Shown here: positions 6,708 to 14,930 of the stretch, piece by piece
Layout: every line of letters starts with the position of its first letter
How positions within the stretch are numbered: position 1 is the first letter of the stretch
Assembly (NCBI GenBank): GCA_030616165.1
Contig: JAUWXV010000032.1
Span: forward strand, 1-22,707
Length of the DNA: 22,707 bases
Direction of reading: 5' to 3'
DNA from: a bacterium
GTDB taxonomy: Bacteria > SM23-31 > JAUVVT01
The notes under the pieces: generated by a model
Told to the model about the DNA's origin: nothing
The model's input: only the letters and a program-made list of their open reading frames with translations
The model's database searches: none
Program-made: the position numbers and the translations under genes

Positions 6708-6745
6708 GTAGATGCTGATCCCGAAGTTTCGGGACAGCATGACAA
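6708..6745. repeat. Short REP-like hairpin
   Basis: GATGCTGATCCCGAAGTTTCGGGACAGCATGACA: the arms GCTG..CCCGAA and TTCGGG..CAGC pair around a 2-nt loop (about 6714-6737). The same AGCATGACA ending occurs in the element at 6454-6572. Confidence 0.6.
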
Positions 6746-6820
6746 AAGTGATTAGTTCCTCTTTTATAAGATTATGAGCAAACCAATGGTTCGCCCATAC
6801 ATTAACATATATGTTTGCCC

Positions 6821-7861
6821 TTACAGACTTTTGCTTTCGCCTGGTTCCTCTTTTATTGCAAAAGGTTCTACCGTTCTGGTAATGAGTTCTTCCTCTTCCG
6901 GTGAAACAACTACTCCTTTATATAATGACATCTGAGATGAAAAAAATGTGCATTTAAGCCATATTTTTAATATAATATAGACCTGCTGGATTCCAAATAC
7001 TATTCCAATATTCCTTAATGTATTAGTGGTAAAAAGTGGTTCAATATATGTGTAAAGTGCGATGAAAATTATACCAATAAATACGAGAAAATAATAAAGA
7101 GAAAATGTTTTTATTATATGCACAAAAATAAAACCCAGGGATCTAAAGAATGATACAATTATATTTCTTCTCTGTTCAACCACAGTGATTATTTTTGCAT
7201 AATCAAAAAGCATTCCGATAAAAAATAAAATTATTACAAATATGAAATTTTTGAGCCTGTCAAATAGAAAAGGTATTTTTTCCTCAGTTGCATTTTTTAC
7301 CCATCCGAGGCTGCTGAAAGCACTATTAAGCCAGGGGAAGAAAAATCGCTGCAGAACGACATAACATGCAACGGCAATTATCATCAGGAAGAGAAATCGA
7401 ATAAAATATTTTCCGCAGTCTTCGAAAAAATTCCCGAATGAAAATTTTCTTTCCGGTGAATTAAAGGCTCCAAGTATCCCCCCATTAAGAAAAGAACCAA
7501 ATAGTAGATATAACAAGCCTAATATTAAAATAGTACCAGGAATACTTCTTATATTAAAAAGATTCCCACTTTCAATGGATACGAAGTTATTTAGAATTGC
7601 ACCTATACCCATAATTGATGGGCTAAATGAAGAAGCAAAACCACTTACTTCGTTCCGAAATTCTCCATACCATAATGTATCAAAACCTTCCAGCATATTT
7701 TCACTGACTTTACTATCGCCGAAAGAATCCTGAAGGGTATAGAACATTGGAATACTCAAAACAAGAACAAAAATGATGTTTATTATTAACAGGAATATAA
7801 CAATTCCAAATTTTCGGGTCGTAATTCCAGAGCCTATCTTTAAAGCGGATAAAGCTTTCAT
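6821..7861 (-). CDS. Polytopic membrane protein of unknown function
   Basis: I do not recognise the family. The 346-aa protein has a hydrophobic segment near residues 18-40, a periplasmic or extracytoplasmic-looking stretch to about 105, and then roughly five further hydrophobic segments (about 110-130, 153-172, 206-222, 245-270, 285-305). A soluble acidic tail rich in Glu (VSPEEEELITRTVEPF and on) ends the protein. The start at 7861 has AGGAG six bases upstream. It begins 57 bp after the end of the M1 peptidase on the same strand, so the two are probably co-transcribed. It may be a membrane partner for the secreted peptidase; this is context only, with no sequence evidence of activity. Confidence 0.75.
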   Translation of the reverse strand: MKALSALKIGSGITTRKFGIVIFLLIINIIFVLVLSIPMFYTLQDSFGDSKVSENMLEGFDTLWYGEFRNEVSGFASSFSPSIMGIGAILNNFVSIESGNLFNIRSIPGTILILGLLYLLFGSFLNGGILGAFNSPERKFSFGNFFEDCGKYFIRFLFLMIIAVACYVVLQRFFFPWLNSAFSSLGWVKNATEEKIPFLFDRLKNFIFVIILFFIGMLFDYAKIITVVEQRRNIIVSFFRSLGFIFVHIIKTFSLYYFLVFIGIIFIALYTYIEPLFTTNTLRNIGIVFGIQQVYIILKIWLKCTFFSSQMSLYKGVVVSPEEEELITRTVEPFAIKEEPGESKSL

Positions 7862-7918
7862 TTCTAACTCCTATATTTTTAAATCACAGATAATCCAGGA
7901 TTAAATGTAATGAAATAA

Positions 7919-9970
7919 TTAACTAAAAAATGCAAAGAGTTCTAAGAAATTCTGGAGCCAGAACATCCATTTTGATGTCCATTTCAGAGGTGCTTTGTTA
8001 TCCTCTTTCACTATTTTACTATTATTAGTATAATTTATATCGAGCACATATTTGTGTTCAGGGTCAACAACAGCAGATTTTATTTTTGCTGGCTTTTTAT
8101 AGATGAACTTTTTCCACTTGTATTGACCATCCCAGGATTCATTGATAGTTTCGCCATTATCGAAGTTTACCTGAATCTCAACTGGCATTTTTACTTCACC
8201 TAATCTTCTTACCAGAACTTCACTGGTATAAATCTTTTCCTTTTCTTCTTTTTCCTCGACCTCTTCGGTTTTTAATGTAGTGTCAGGTTCAATCTTTGCT
8301 TCCTCTTCCTCTTGGGCAGTTTCTTCTTCAACAAAATCCCTTCCCCACTTGGTTAATATTCCAATTGAATCAGGCTCTAATCTGCTTGATATCCTGTCGA
8401 TTGAATAATCAAGAACATCTGAACCGTAAACGAATTGGTCAAAAAACCAGTTCATATCTTGCCCGCTGACTTCACCAACAACTTCAAAAAAATCTTGCGG
8501 CTTAGGATGTTTGTACCACCATCTAAGACTGTAGGTCTTCATAATATTATCAAAAACCTCTTTTCCGAGATAATTTTTCAGAGTCCGAAGCATAAGTTCA
8601 GGTTTATCATATGCATTGACATCATAACTTGAGGAGGTCATATATTCCCAGGCATTTCTCTGCATTATGTCCTGTTTGGCTATTCTTCTGTATCCATTAA
8701 GACCAGTGAATCTTTGTTCATATTTGACATCGGGAAAAGCAACAGGAAAACCAAAATACCTCAACGAAAAAAGATTAGGACCATATGCAGTTTCAAGAAC
8801 TTCAGATTCTGAAAAGGAGGTAAATCCCTCATCAAGCCAGGCATCCTCAAATTCATTATTTCCAATGAGTCCATACCAGTATCCGTGTCCAAATTCATGC
8901 ACGGTAACGCTCTCTGGTCTTAATACTCCTTTTGGTGATTCAATCCAGTTTGTCCTACCAGTAAAAATTGTTGGATACTCCATCCCATCTGCTTCGCTCC
9001 TGTAGGCAGGGTCAATGACTGTTACTGTGGAATATGGATATTCTCCATACCACTCGCTATAATATTTGATGGCGTGTTTTGTTGCAGTTAAATATCTTTC
9101 ACTCTGCTTTTCGTGCTCTGGCATAATAAGTAAAGTAATATCTACTCCGCCCGAAGGAAGTGGACATTCATCGAATACTTCTATATAATCTTCGCAAGCA
9201 GTCCAGGCAAAATCATGAACACTTTCCTGGAAAAAATTATATGTGATTGTCCCGTTTGGGTTTTCTATGGCTGTTCTCTTTTCACCGGTTGCACCTACTA
9301 TATAATCGGAAGGCACTGTAATATTAACATCATAGATTCCATAATCGGCAAAGAATTCTGAGCGGGCATGATATTGGTGACAGTTCCATCTGCCATCCCA
9401 GAATACTCCTATCTTCGGAAACCACTGCGCCATAAAAAAATAATCCTGATAATAACCACTCCTTCTAATTGTTCTTGGGAGTTTTGTGACAAAATCTATT
9501 ACTAACTGGATTTCTCCATTTGGAGGAACAACGCGCGGCAATTTTACCCTTATCACCGTCTGGTCATCTTTATTGTCGTCGTCAGGCTGAACAAACTCTA
9601 TTGTTGCCGTAATATCTGCCTCTTCCATATAATCACTCTCCAACACCTTCATAGAAATTATGTCGCAATACCCGAGTTCAATAGGTTTAATATCCTTTTT
9701 CAAAGGTCTCCCTCTTTCCCTCATCATTGAACTTTTATTATTTTTAAAAGCGTTCATATACAGGTGGAAGTAAAGCTCATCAACATAATAGTAAGAATCA
9801 TTGAGCCAGGTTAACATTTCACTTCCTTCAACGGTTTTCTTTTCAGGGAAAAGTTCAACGTCCATTTTATAATTCGCAATATGCTCACAGACAGGAGGCT
9901 GCCCGTGTAATAATTTCGGATAAAGAAAAGTAGTCATAATTAGAAATAAAAAAACAAATTTTAATCTCAT
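7919..9970 (-). CDS. Secreted M1-family zinc metallopeptidase
   Basis: Gluzincin peptidase (683 aa), probably exported: a hydrophobic signal-like segment occupies residues 3-17. The zinc site is complete: HEFGH at 358-362, then 18 residues to E381 in LDEGF. The upstream GMEY (329-332) occupies the place of the GAMEN substrate motif of M1 aminopeptidases. A Tyr in SYDVNAYDKPELM is a candidate transition-state residue. An N-terminal beta domain precedes the catalytic domain. Near residues 545-590 lies a strongly acidic Glu/Lys-rich linker, then a beta-rich C-terminal domain and a short hydrophobic end (WMFWLQNFLELFAFF). A strong AGGAGG site lies 5 nt before the ATG. Aminopeptidase activity is inferred; many such proteins in uncultured bacteria are uncharacterised. 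Confidence 0.9.
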   Translation of the reverse strand: MRLKFVFLFLIMTTFLYPKLLHGQPPVCEHIANYKMDVELFPEKKTVEGSEMLTWLNDSYYYVDELYFHLYMNAFKNNKSSMMRERGRPLKKDIKPIELGYCDIISMKVLESDYMEEADITATIEFVQPDDDNKDDQTVIRVKLPRVVPPNGEIQLVIDFVTKLPRTIRRSGYYQDYFFMAQWFPKIGVFWDGRWNCHQYHARSEFFADYGIYDVNITVPSDYIVGATGEKRTAIENPNGTITYNFFQESVHDFAWTACEDYIEVFDECPLPSGGVDITLLIMPEHEKQSERYLTATKHAIKYYSEWYGEYPYSTVTVIDPAYRSEADGMEYPTIFTGRTNWIESPKGVLRPESVTVHEFGHGYWYGLIGNNEFEDAWLDEGFTSFSESEVLETAYGPNLFSLRYFGFPVAFPDVKYEQRFTGLNGYRRIAKQDIMQRNAWEYMTSSSYDVNAYDKPELMLRTLKNYLGKEVFDNIMKTYSLRWWYKHPKPQDFFEVVGEVSGQDMNWFFDQFVYGSDVLDYSIDRISSRLEPDSIGILTKWGRDFVEEETAQEEEEAKIEPDTTLKTEEVEEKEEKEKIYTSEVLVRRLGEVKMPVEIQVNFDNGETINESWDGQYKWKKFIYKKPAKIKSAVVDPEHKYVLDINYTNNSKIVKEDNKAPLKWTSKWMFWLQNFLELFAFFS

Positions 9971-10256
9971 TGAATCCTCCTTGCTGATTGTTTTATATAA
10001 AAATTTTTAAAGTTATATTTAAGTTTAATTTTATTCCAAGGATTTTAATCCTAAATAATATTTTCAAAATGAAAACGTATATTATTATGTGAACATTCAT
10101 CAGGGCGGGATACCACGAAATGAAATTATTTTTATTTAGCATAAATATATTAGTATTAATTAGAAAAGTCAAATATTTTTTTGCTTTTTACAATTCTCTT
10201 AAAATTTTTATTAATTTAACTTAACTTTTGTAAATTTTTATTTTTTAATAAATCTT

Positions 10257-10335
10257 CTACTTTCTTTTGAAAAAGAAAGTAGCAAAGAAAACTTAAAACT
10301 ATTTCTAATTAATTGCAAAACAATAAATTAGAGAT
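10257..10335. repeat. Composite hairpin repeat, copy 6
   Basis: Module A (10257-10282) is a perfect palindrome with CTACTTTCTTTT arms. The linker CAAAGAAAACTTA follows. Module C (about 10301-10335) has outer arms CTAATT / AATTAG and the inner ATTGC / CAAT. It most resembles copy 2. Confidence 0.8.
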
Positions 10336-10445
10336 TCTTAAATTACTCCACTATGGGGGATAAATACTGCTTTTTTTATTATATTTTTATTAAATAGACT
10401 ATATTATTGATATAACAATGAATAAGAAAGATTTTAGTATTTTTA

Positions 10446-10483
10446 ATTTTTCATTTCCCCGAGTATTCGGGGGAATGAAAAAT
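10446..10483. repeat. Long hairpin containing CCCCGAGTATTCGGGG
   Basis: The arms ATTTTTCATT and AATGAAAAAT extend the palindrome CCCCGAGTATTCGGGG to an almost perfect stem of about 18 bp. The GC-rich core also occurs in composite copy 5 (5370-5391) and, as GAGTACTC variants, at 13412 and 16790. Confidence 0.75.
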
Positions 10484-10606
10484 AAAATATGGATATACAA
10501 TTATTAATTTTTACCTTATATTACTGTATTCAGGCTATTAACTCAATTTTGTGAATTAATCAGGTAACCTAATATAAAAATATTTTCTGTAGTTATATTG
10601 AAATAA

Positions 10607-10635
10607 TTGACTTTGAATTAAATATTTTTTATTAT
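10607..10635 (+). promoter_or_regulatory. Promoter of the aldo/keto reductase gene
   Basis: TTGACT (10607-10612) and TATTAT (10630-10635) are separated by exactly 17 nt, each matching five of six consensus bases. Start would be near 10642, leaving a leader of about 35 nt before the ATG at 10678. That leader has GGAG seven bases before the start. Confidence 0.6.
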
Positions 10636-10677
10636 TAAAAAGTATAATAAATCGGTACATAATAATGGAGAAGTAAA

Positions 10678-11913
10678 ATGGGAGTTTTAAAAAATAGCAA
10701 AAAATTTACGAGAAGAGATTTCTTGAAACGAACTACCGCAGGTATATTTAGTTCTGGAGTTTTGGTAAATAGAGGAAAATATTTTCGGGTGAAAGGAGAA
10801 AAATTTCCCGCAAACGATGTGGAAATGAAATACAGGATACTTGGCAGAAGCGGATTAAAAGTATCAGAAATTGGTATGGGAACATGGGAAGCACCTAATG
10901 AAAATGTGATGAGTTATGCTATAGATAAGGGTATTAACTATATCGACACAGCCCCAGAATATAAAGAAGGGGAAGAGGAGAGAATGATAGGGAGGGTAGT
11001 AAAAAACAGAAGGGATAAAGTGGTAATCGCTTCAAAGATTTTTACCACATCCAAGTCAACAAAACAGGAAACAATGAAATCTATTGAAGCCATCTTAAAA
11101 AGGATGCAGACCGACTATATTGATATAATTATGATTTATCAAGTTGGGGAAATTCTTCCAAGACGTGGAATAACCAAAGGGATTGAAAGACTGAAAAACG
11201 AAAATGTAATAGAAGTAGCAAATCAAGCCAAAAAAGATGGAAAAATCAGGGCACTCGGGGTCAGCAGTCACGGCGGAGACCTAACAGGTTATATGAATTA
11301 TGCTATTGACTCTGGAAACTTTGATATGATTATGATAAAGTATAATTTTATGACTTTTCCGGAAGAGGAAAAAATAACAAAGAAGGCAAAGGAAAAGAAT
11401 GTTGGTTCTGTGGCATTCAAAGTTGTCGGCGGTGCATACGACCAAAAAATAAAGGGTTATGAAAATTCAAGAACACCCGAGTTCCGAAGGGCAGCAATTA
11501 AATGGGTTTTATCGAATCCCAATATTACTACCCTTGTAATAAGGATGCCTACGTTTGAAGAAGTGAACAACTGCCTTAAATCACTATCTGAAAAAATGGG
11601 ATATAATGACAAAAAAATGCTCGAAAGATATGCTTCAGCGGTAAAACCATATTTTTGCAGATGGTGTGGTACCTGCACTCAAGCCTGTCCGTATTCTGTT
11701 GCTATTCCTACAATTCAGAGATATTTGATGTATTACACTAACTTTAATCACCAGAGAACAGCGATGCAGAAATATGCAAAACTGCTTCCTGAACAGAGGG
11801 CTGAGTATTGTTTTGAATGCAGCGCTCTCTGTGAAAAAATATGTCCCAATAATATACCGATAAAGGAGATTTTAACGGAGGCACATAGGACTCTTAAATC
11901 TGATATTACATAA
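10678..11913 (+). CDS. Tat-signal aldo/keto reductase with C-terminal ferredoxin-like domain
   Basis: A 411-aa protein. A consensus twin-arginine signal TRRDFLKR (11-18) and hydrophobic stretch suggest folded export. Residues 50-320 form an aldo/keto-reductase TIM barrel (RILGRSGLKVSEIGMGTW, GINYIDTAPEY, ALGVSSHGG). D90, Y95 and K120 fit the catalytic Asp, Tyr and Lys. The His position reads Tyr (Y154 in DIIMIYQV). The C-terminus has two cysteine clusters, C327-X2-C330-X2-C333-X3-C337-P and C378-X2-C381-X3-C385-X3-C389-P, suited to two [4Fe-4S] clusters. This architecture is known in cytoplasmic and Tat-targeted AKRs of many uncultured bacteria; substrates are mostly unknown. It is the only plus-strand gene, with its own promoter, convergent with the nitroreductase. 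Confidence 0.9.
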   Translation: MGVLKNSKKFTRRDFLKRTTAGIFSSGVLVNRGKYFRVKGEKFPANDVEMKYRILGRSGLKVSEIGMGTWEAPNENVMSYAIDKGINYIDTAPEYKEGEEERMIGRVVKNRRDKVVIASKIFTTSKSTKQETMKSIEAILKRMQTDYIDIIMIYQVGEILPRRGITKGIERLKNENVIEVANQAKKDGKIRALGVSSHGGDLTGYMNYAIDSGNFDMIMIKYNFMTFPEEEKITKKAKEKNVGSVAFKVVGGAYDQKIKGYENSRTPEFRRAAIKWVLSNPNITTLVIRMPTFEEVNNCLKSLSEKMGYNDKKMLERYASAVKPYFCRWCGTCTQACPYSVAIPTIQRYLMYYTNFNHQRTAMQKYAKLLPEQRAEYCFECSALCEKICPNNIPIKEILTEAHRTLKSDIT

Positions 11914-11932
11914 ATTTGAAAAAAGTTGGGGT

Positions 11933-11944
11933 GGTTCGCGAACC
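11933..11944. repeat. GGTTCGCGAACC palindrome after the reductase gene
   Basis: A 12-bp perfect palindrome 20 bp after the stop codon, inside the phrase GGGGTGGTTCGCGAACCGC. There is no following T-run, so it is not called a terminator. It looks like a short member of the dispersed GC-rich repeats. Confidence 0.5.
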
Positions 11945-11991
11945 GCTTCTACGGAGCTATTAATTCTATACTACGTTCATTGCTAAAAGGA

Positions 11992-12066
11992 TGCAGGGGC
12001 GAAGCATTTTTTTATCTATATTGTAAATTATTAGAAAGCTTTTTAGTTGAATGCTTCGCCCCTGCA
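11992..12066. repeat. 17-bp perfect inverted repeat between convergent genes
   Basis: TGCAGGGGCGAAGCATT (11992-12008) faces its exact complement at 12050-12066 across a 41-nt AT-rich loop. It lies between the convergent reductase and nitroreductase genes. It may be a small mobile-type repeat and might act as a two-way transcription barrier. A degenerate CGGATTTGATAAATTGAATCCCT segment follows at about 12097-12119 and resembles 13594-13617. Confidence 0.75.
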
Positions 12067-12154
12067 TTCTGTTTTCTAAATTAATTGTATTATATACGGA
12101 TTTGATAAATTGAATCCCTAAAAGTATAATTATGTTAAAAAAAATAATTATTTC

Positions 12155-12667
12155 TTATTCCCACTTATCATACATCACAATTTCATCAAGGGATGTTCTT
12201 CTTTTTGGTTTGGGTGAATCATCTGGATAGCCAAGTGTTAGAAGTTGTACCACTCTTATTTTTTCAGGTATATCAAGAATATCCTTTACCTGGTCTTCAT
12301 AAAATGCCCCGACCCAGCATGTTCCAAGCCCCTCCTCGACAGCTGCCAAGGTTATATGGTCAACCGATATTGCAACATCTATCGGATAACATAATTGACC
12401 GCAGGACATAACGTGATTGTCCGTTTCGGCACAGGCAGCAATCACAATCGGTGCTTCGCCTACAAAACTTTGATTTTTTGCCGCAACCATAAGTCTTTGA
12501 ATTTTTTGTTTATCCCTGACGACTACATACCTCCATTCCTGTCTGTTTCCTGCTGATGGTGCAAGTCTGCCTGCTTCAAGTATTTTGTTGAGTTTTTCCT
12601 CCTCAACTGTTTTTTCTTTGTATTTTCTAACACTATATCTTGATTTTATTGCCTCCATTACATTCAT
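12155..12667 (-). CDS. Nitroreductase-family FMN oxidoreductase
   Basis: A 170-aa member of the nitroreductase superfamily, FMN-dependent and usually dimeric, reducing quinones, nitro compounds or flavin-type substrates with NAD(P)H. The N-terminal SRYSVRKYKEK (about 9-19) is the FMN phosphate-binding signature. APSAGNRQEWRYVVV (36-50) and the central GLGTCWVGAF (about 114-123) are typical. The start at 12667 has AAGGAGG seven bases upstream. It is single-domain and short, as in many ferredoxin-free family members. The gene ends facing the plus-strand reductase. The natural substrate cannot be told from sequence. Confidence 0.92.
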   Translation of the reverse strand: MNVMEAIKSRYSVRKYKEKTVEEEKLNKILEAGRLAPSAGNRQEWRYVVVRDKQKIQRLMVAAKNQSFVGEAPIVIAACAETDNHVMSCGQLCYPIDVAISVDHITLAAVEEGLGTCWVGAFYEDQVKDILDIPEKIRVVQLLTLGYPDDSPKPKRRTSLDEIVMYDKWE

Positions 12668-12731
12668 TTCTTTACCTCCTTAAATTTTTTTGGACTTTAT
12701 AACTACAAAGCTCCCTTCTCCAAAACCAGTT

Positions 12732-13307
12732 CTAAATGGGTGAATCGATTTGGTTTGTTTTTTCAAAGACTGTTTGAATTATTTCATAATTTAAAAAACC
12801 TGTTTTTTTCAAACATTTAATAATTTTGCTTGTAGAATAAAATGTGGCATCACCGTAAAATTTACTTTTCTTTCTCTCTTTCTGATATTCCTTTCCCAAT
12901 GTGCTTTTTTTGTCAATAAATCCTATTATAAAACTTCCATCAGACTTTAAAATTCTTTTAACTTCTTTAAAAGACTGTGATAAATCATCAACAAAACAAA
13001 CAGTCGTTATCATTAAAGCAAAATCGATAATCTCTTCCTTAATTGGCAGTTGTTCTGCAATCCCTTTAAAAACCTTTAAACCTCTATTCTTTGCGACTTT
13101 TATCATTTGTTCGGAAGGGTCTAAACCAAATTGAATATTCAAAGGCACAGCAAACCTACCTGTGCCAACACCAATCTCAAGACCTACCTTACGAGGGGGT
13201 GTAAAATGTTTAACGGCATTTAATTCAGATTGATAGATATGTTTGTTCTTTACAAACCAATTGTCATATTCATTGGTATGAATATTAAAGGATTTTATTC
13301 TTGCCAT
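12732..13307 (-). CDS. Class I SAM-dependent methyltransferase
   Basis: A 191-aa methyltransferase of the type-11 kind. Motif I, GLEIGVGTGRFAVPL (about 43-57), binds S-adenosylmethionine. LDPSEQMIKVAKNRGLKVFKG carries the acidic post-motif position, and IDFALMITTVCFVDD and LKSDGSFIIGFID are the later strands. The N-terminus (FNIHTNEYDNWF) fits the small-molecule methyltransferase group. No Shine-Dalgarno site is evident. It lies 64 bp upstream of the nitroreductase on the same strand, so co-transcription is possible. The substrate is unknown. Confidence 0.88.
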   Translation of the reverse strand: MARIKSFNIHTNEYDNWFVKNKHIYQSELNAVKHFTPPRKVGLEIGVGTGRFAVPLNIQFGLDPSEQMIKVAKNRGLKVFKGIAEQLPIKEEIIDFALMITTVCFVDDLSQSFKEVKRILKSDGSFIIGFIDKKSTLGKEYQKERKKSKFYGDATFYSTSKIIKCLKKTGFLNYEIIQTVFEKTNQIDSPI

Positions 13308-13395
13308 ATGTAAAATAATACTATTAACAGAACTTAAGTAAATTTACATTTATTGTTAATAAGCCCTATCCTTACATACATTTAAATATATTTTA

Positions 13396-13492
13396 ACATG
13401 TCATGACGATTCACGAGTACTCGGGAGGACTTCGGTCGAAATGACATTCTATAATATCATGAAATTCAACATTTATGAATATATCAGTTTAA
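13396..13492. repeat. REP-like element with extended conserved tail
   Basis: It contains CGAGTACTCGGG, GGACTTCGGTCGAAATGACATT and then a tail of about 50 bp (ATTTATGAATATATCAG). The tail is matched closely at 16801-16867, so the repeated unit is longer than the palindrome itself. Confidence 0.7.
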
Positions 13493-13593
13493 TAGCAAAT
13501 TTAAAATAATTGCTATTTTAAATATTTTTCTAATCGTTTATCCCGAAAATAGAATATATTTTAAAATTAAATGAATATGAATATTTAAATTAT

Positions 13594-13661
13594 CGGATTC
13601 GATAAATCGAACCCCTACAAATGTTATTATTATAATTTTAGGGGCTTGATTTATCAAGCCC
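13594..13661. repeat. Paired palindromes CGATAAATCG / GGGCTTGATTTATCAAGCCC
   Basis: TTCGATAAATCGAA with CCCCTA beyond it faces TAGGGGC with a perfect GGGCTTGAT-TT-ATCAAGCCC palindrome (13642-13661). The CCCCTA / TAGGGG pair closes an AT loop. A degenerate copy of the first half lies at 12097-12119. Confidence 0.65.
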
Positions 13662-13796
13662 TTAATATTAAATTTTTGTTGAATCTGCACTTACATAATT
13701 AATCCAGAAAATAGAATATATTTTCATGTTTCGTGGTGATCCAAAGGAGCATGAATATTTAGTTTGTTTATGGAGTACTGACCCCATGTTAAAAAA

Positions 13797-14768
13797 TTAT
13801 GGAGTATTTATATCATGCCATATTTCTTTTATATATTTAGTATTATCTCTAACATGATATGGCAAAAACATTCCAACAATGACAGCATCACCTTTTTTAA
13901 TATTTTTTAATGCATATTCAAAAGAGTTTCTTGTATCTTCGGGCGTTTTAGCATTTCTGCTTGCAGCAAGGATTTTATACCCGAAACAGAATTTTTTCGT
14001 TTGTCGAATAAATTTACACATTGCTGCTCTGTCTTCGTCTCCATAATATTCACCTCGAAAAGGTTTTCCTGTTTTTTCATCTATTTTTCCCTGCATCTTA
14101 TTAGGATAGTAAAAACATGCCATATAAAAATCGACGTCCCAATCTTTCTCTTCAATATATTCCAAAACCTCAGGGATGTGGCTGCACATTCCGACAAGGA
14201 CGCCTTCATCTCTTATCATTTTGGGGATATCCCTCAGTTTGTCTATTTCTCCCCGATTCCAATACAGGTCGGTAGTTAAACCCCAGTGATAAAAAGCAAG
14301 CGGTTTTCTTGTCATGAGCCATTTCAGATTTTGAGGAAATTCTTCGACGGTTCTCACAGAGGACGATACAATCCAGTTCAACTTTCCTTTTTGTTCTCTA
14401 TGGGCATCCAAAAGGTTCATAAATTGTTCGGTTCCATGTGACTGCCACGTATTTATACCAAGTTCTTCACACATACGGAATAATTCCAGTAAATTTTCAT
14501 CTGAACAATATTCTAACATTAAATTGCTCATTTTTCCTGAATAATGGGAAACTCCCTCCATTGGATTGCTGCCAATAACAAGTTTTGAGACCTTATAGTT
14601 ACCAAATTTTACCATTGGCATTGGTGGTAATTCCAACCTTTCTTCTTTAGTCAAATCATCAAATACCCCAAACCTATTTTTACACATTTCAGGAAAAACA
14701 AGCATTCCTCCCACAGCAGTTATTCTCTTTAAAAAATCTCTTTTGGTTATTTTTTCTCTTTCTTTCAT
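13797..14768 (-). CDS. Tat-like signal TIM-barrel protein related to aldo/keto reductases
   Basis: A 323-aa protein with an N-terminal TKRDFLKRITAVGGMLVF segment, a twin-arginine-type signal in which the first Arg is Lys. The body resembles aldo/keto-reductase-like barrels: KFGNYKVSKLVIGSNPMEG (about 52-70), a LGINTWQSHGTEQF strand, and a C-terminal YALKNIKKGDAVIVGMF like the last barrel strand of AKRs. No clear Asp-Tyr-Lys-His set is visible and there is no ferredoxin tail, so enzymatic activity is uncertain. The start has GGAG six bases upstream. Its signal peptide resembles that of the reductase at 10678. I know of similar proteins only as uncharacterised. Confidence 0.7.
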   Translation of the reverse strand: MKEREKITKRDFLKRITAVGGMLVFPEMCKNRFGVFDDLTKEERLELPPMPMVKFGNYKVSKLVIGSNPMEGVSHYSGKMSNLMLEYCSDENLLELFRMCEELGINTWQSHGTEQFMNLLDAHREQKGKLNWIVSSSVRTVEEFPQNLKWLMTRKPLAFYHWGLTTDLYWNRGEIDKLRDIPKMIRDEGVLVGMCSHIPEVLEYIEEKDWDVDFYMACFYYPNKMQGKIDEKTGKPFRGEYYGDEDRAAMCKFIRQTKKFCFGYKILAASRNAKTPEDTRNSFEYALKNIKKGDAVIVGMFLPYHVRDNTKYIKEIWHDINTP

Positions 14769-14805
14769 TTTTTTCTCCAGTTTAAATTTCGCGTAATGTC
14801 AAAAT

Positions 14806-14860
14806 TTAACCACAGAGAACACAGAGTATTCCTCTGCCTGCCCTGTGGGTGGTTTCTGTT
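14806..14860. repeat. AACCACAGAG-type repeat fragment
   Basis: AACCACAGAGAACACAGAG is followed by CTGCCTGCCCTGTGGG. The second segment is also part of the 97-bp tandem unit at 4187-4448, in the opposite orientation. It lies in the 162-bp gap between the PL11 gene and the TIM-barrel gene. Confidence 0.55.
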
Positions 14861-14930
14861 GATTCATATTTTATCCTCGTTTTTCATAGAACTTTTGACA
14901 CTACCTAAATTTCATATATATTATTTTATT

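Larger units (their letters stand above)
6170..6820. other. Repeat-rich intergenic region
   Basis: A 651-bp gap without a credible gene. It holds three REP-like imperfect palindromes (6212-6325, 6454-6572, 6708-6745). The remainder is AT-rich and without recognisable structure. A frame crossing 6166-6351 is only a translation of the first repeat. Confidence 0.7.
9971..10677. other. Divergent intergenic region with repeats
   Basis: This 707-bp gap between the divergent peptidase and aldo/keto reductase genes contains composite repeat copy 6 (10257-10335), a long hairpin built on CCCCGAGTATTCGGGG (10446-10483) and a plus-strand promoter at 10607-10635. A GGGATACCACGAAATGA segment near 10110 resembles the reverse complement of 13724-13741. 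No gene is visible. Confidence 0.7.
13308..13796. other. Repeat-containing intergenic region
   Basis: A 489-bp AT-rich gap without a gene. It holds a REP-like element (13396-13492), a GGGCTTGAT palindrome (13642-13661) with its partner CGGATTCGATAAATCGAACCCC, and a 19-of-20-type repeat of GAAAATAGAATATATTTT at 13545 and 13706. Confidence 0.7.

Noticed and set aside
8667-9005. 112-codon plus-strand frame inside the M1 peptidase gene
   Set aside because: It lies wholly antisense to the zinc-site region of a clear gene and has no ribosome-binding site or domain.
13768-13808. Near-repeat of the last codons of the TIM-barrel gene (A(G/A)TACTCCATAA, twice, 29 bp apart)
   Set aside because: Similar in kind to the gene-end duplications at lysX and argX, but only 12 bases long, so chance cannot be excluded.
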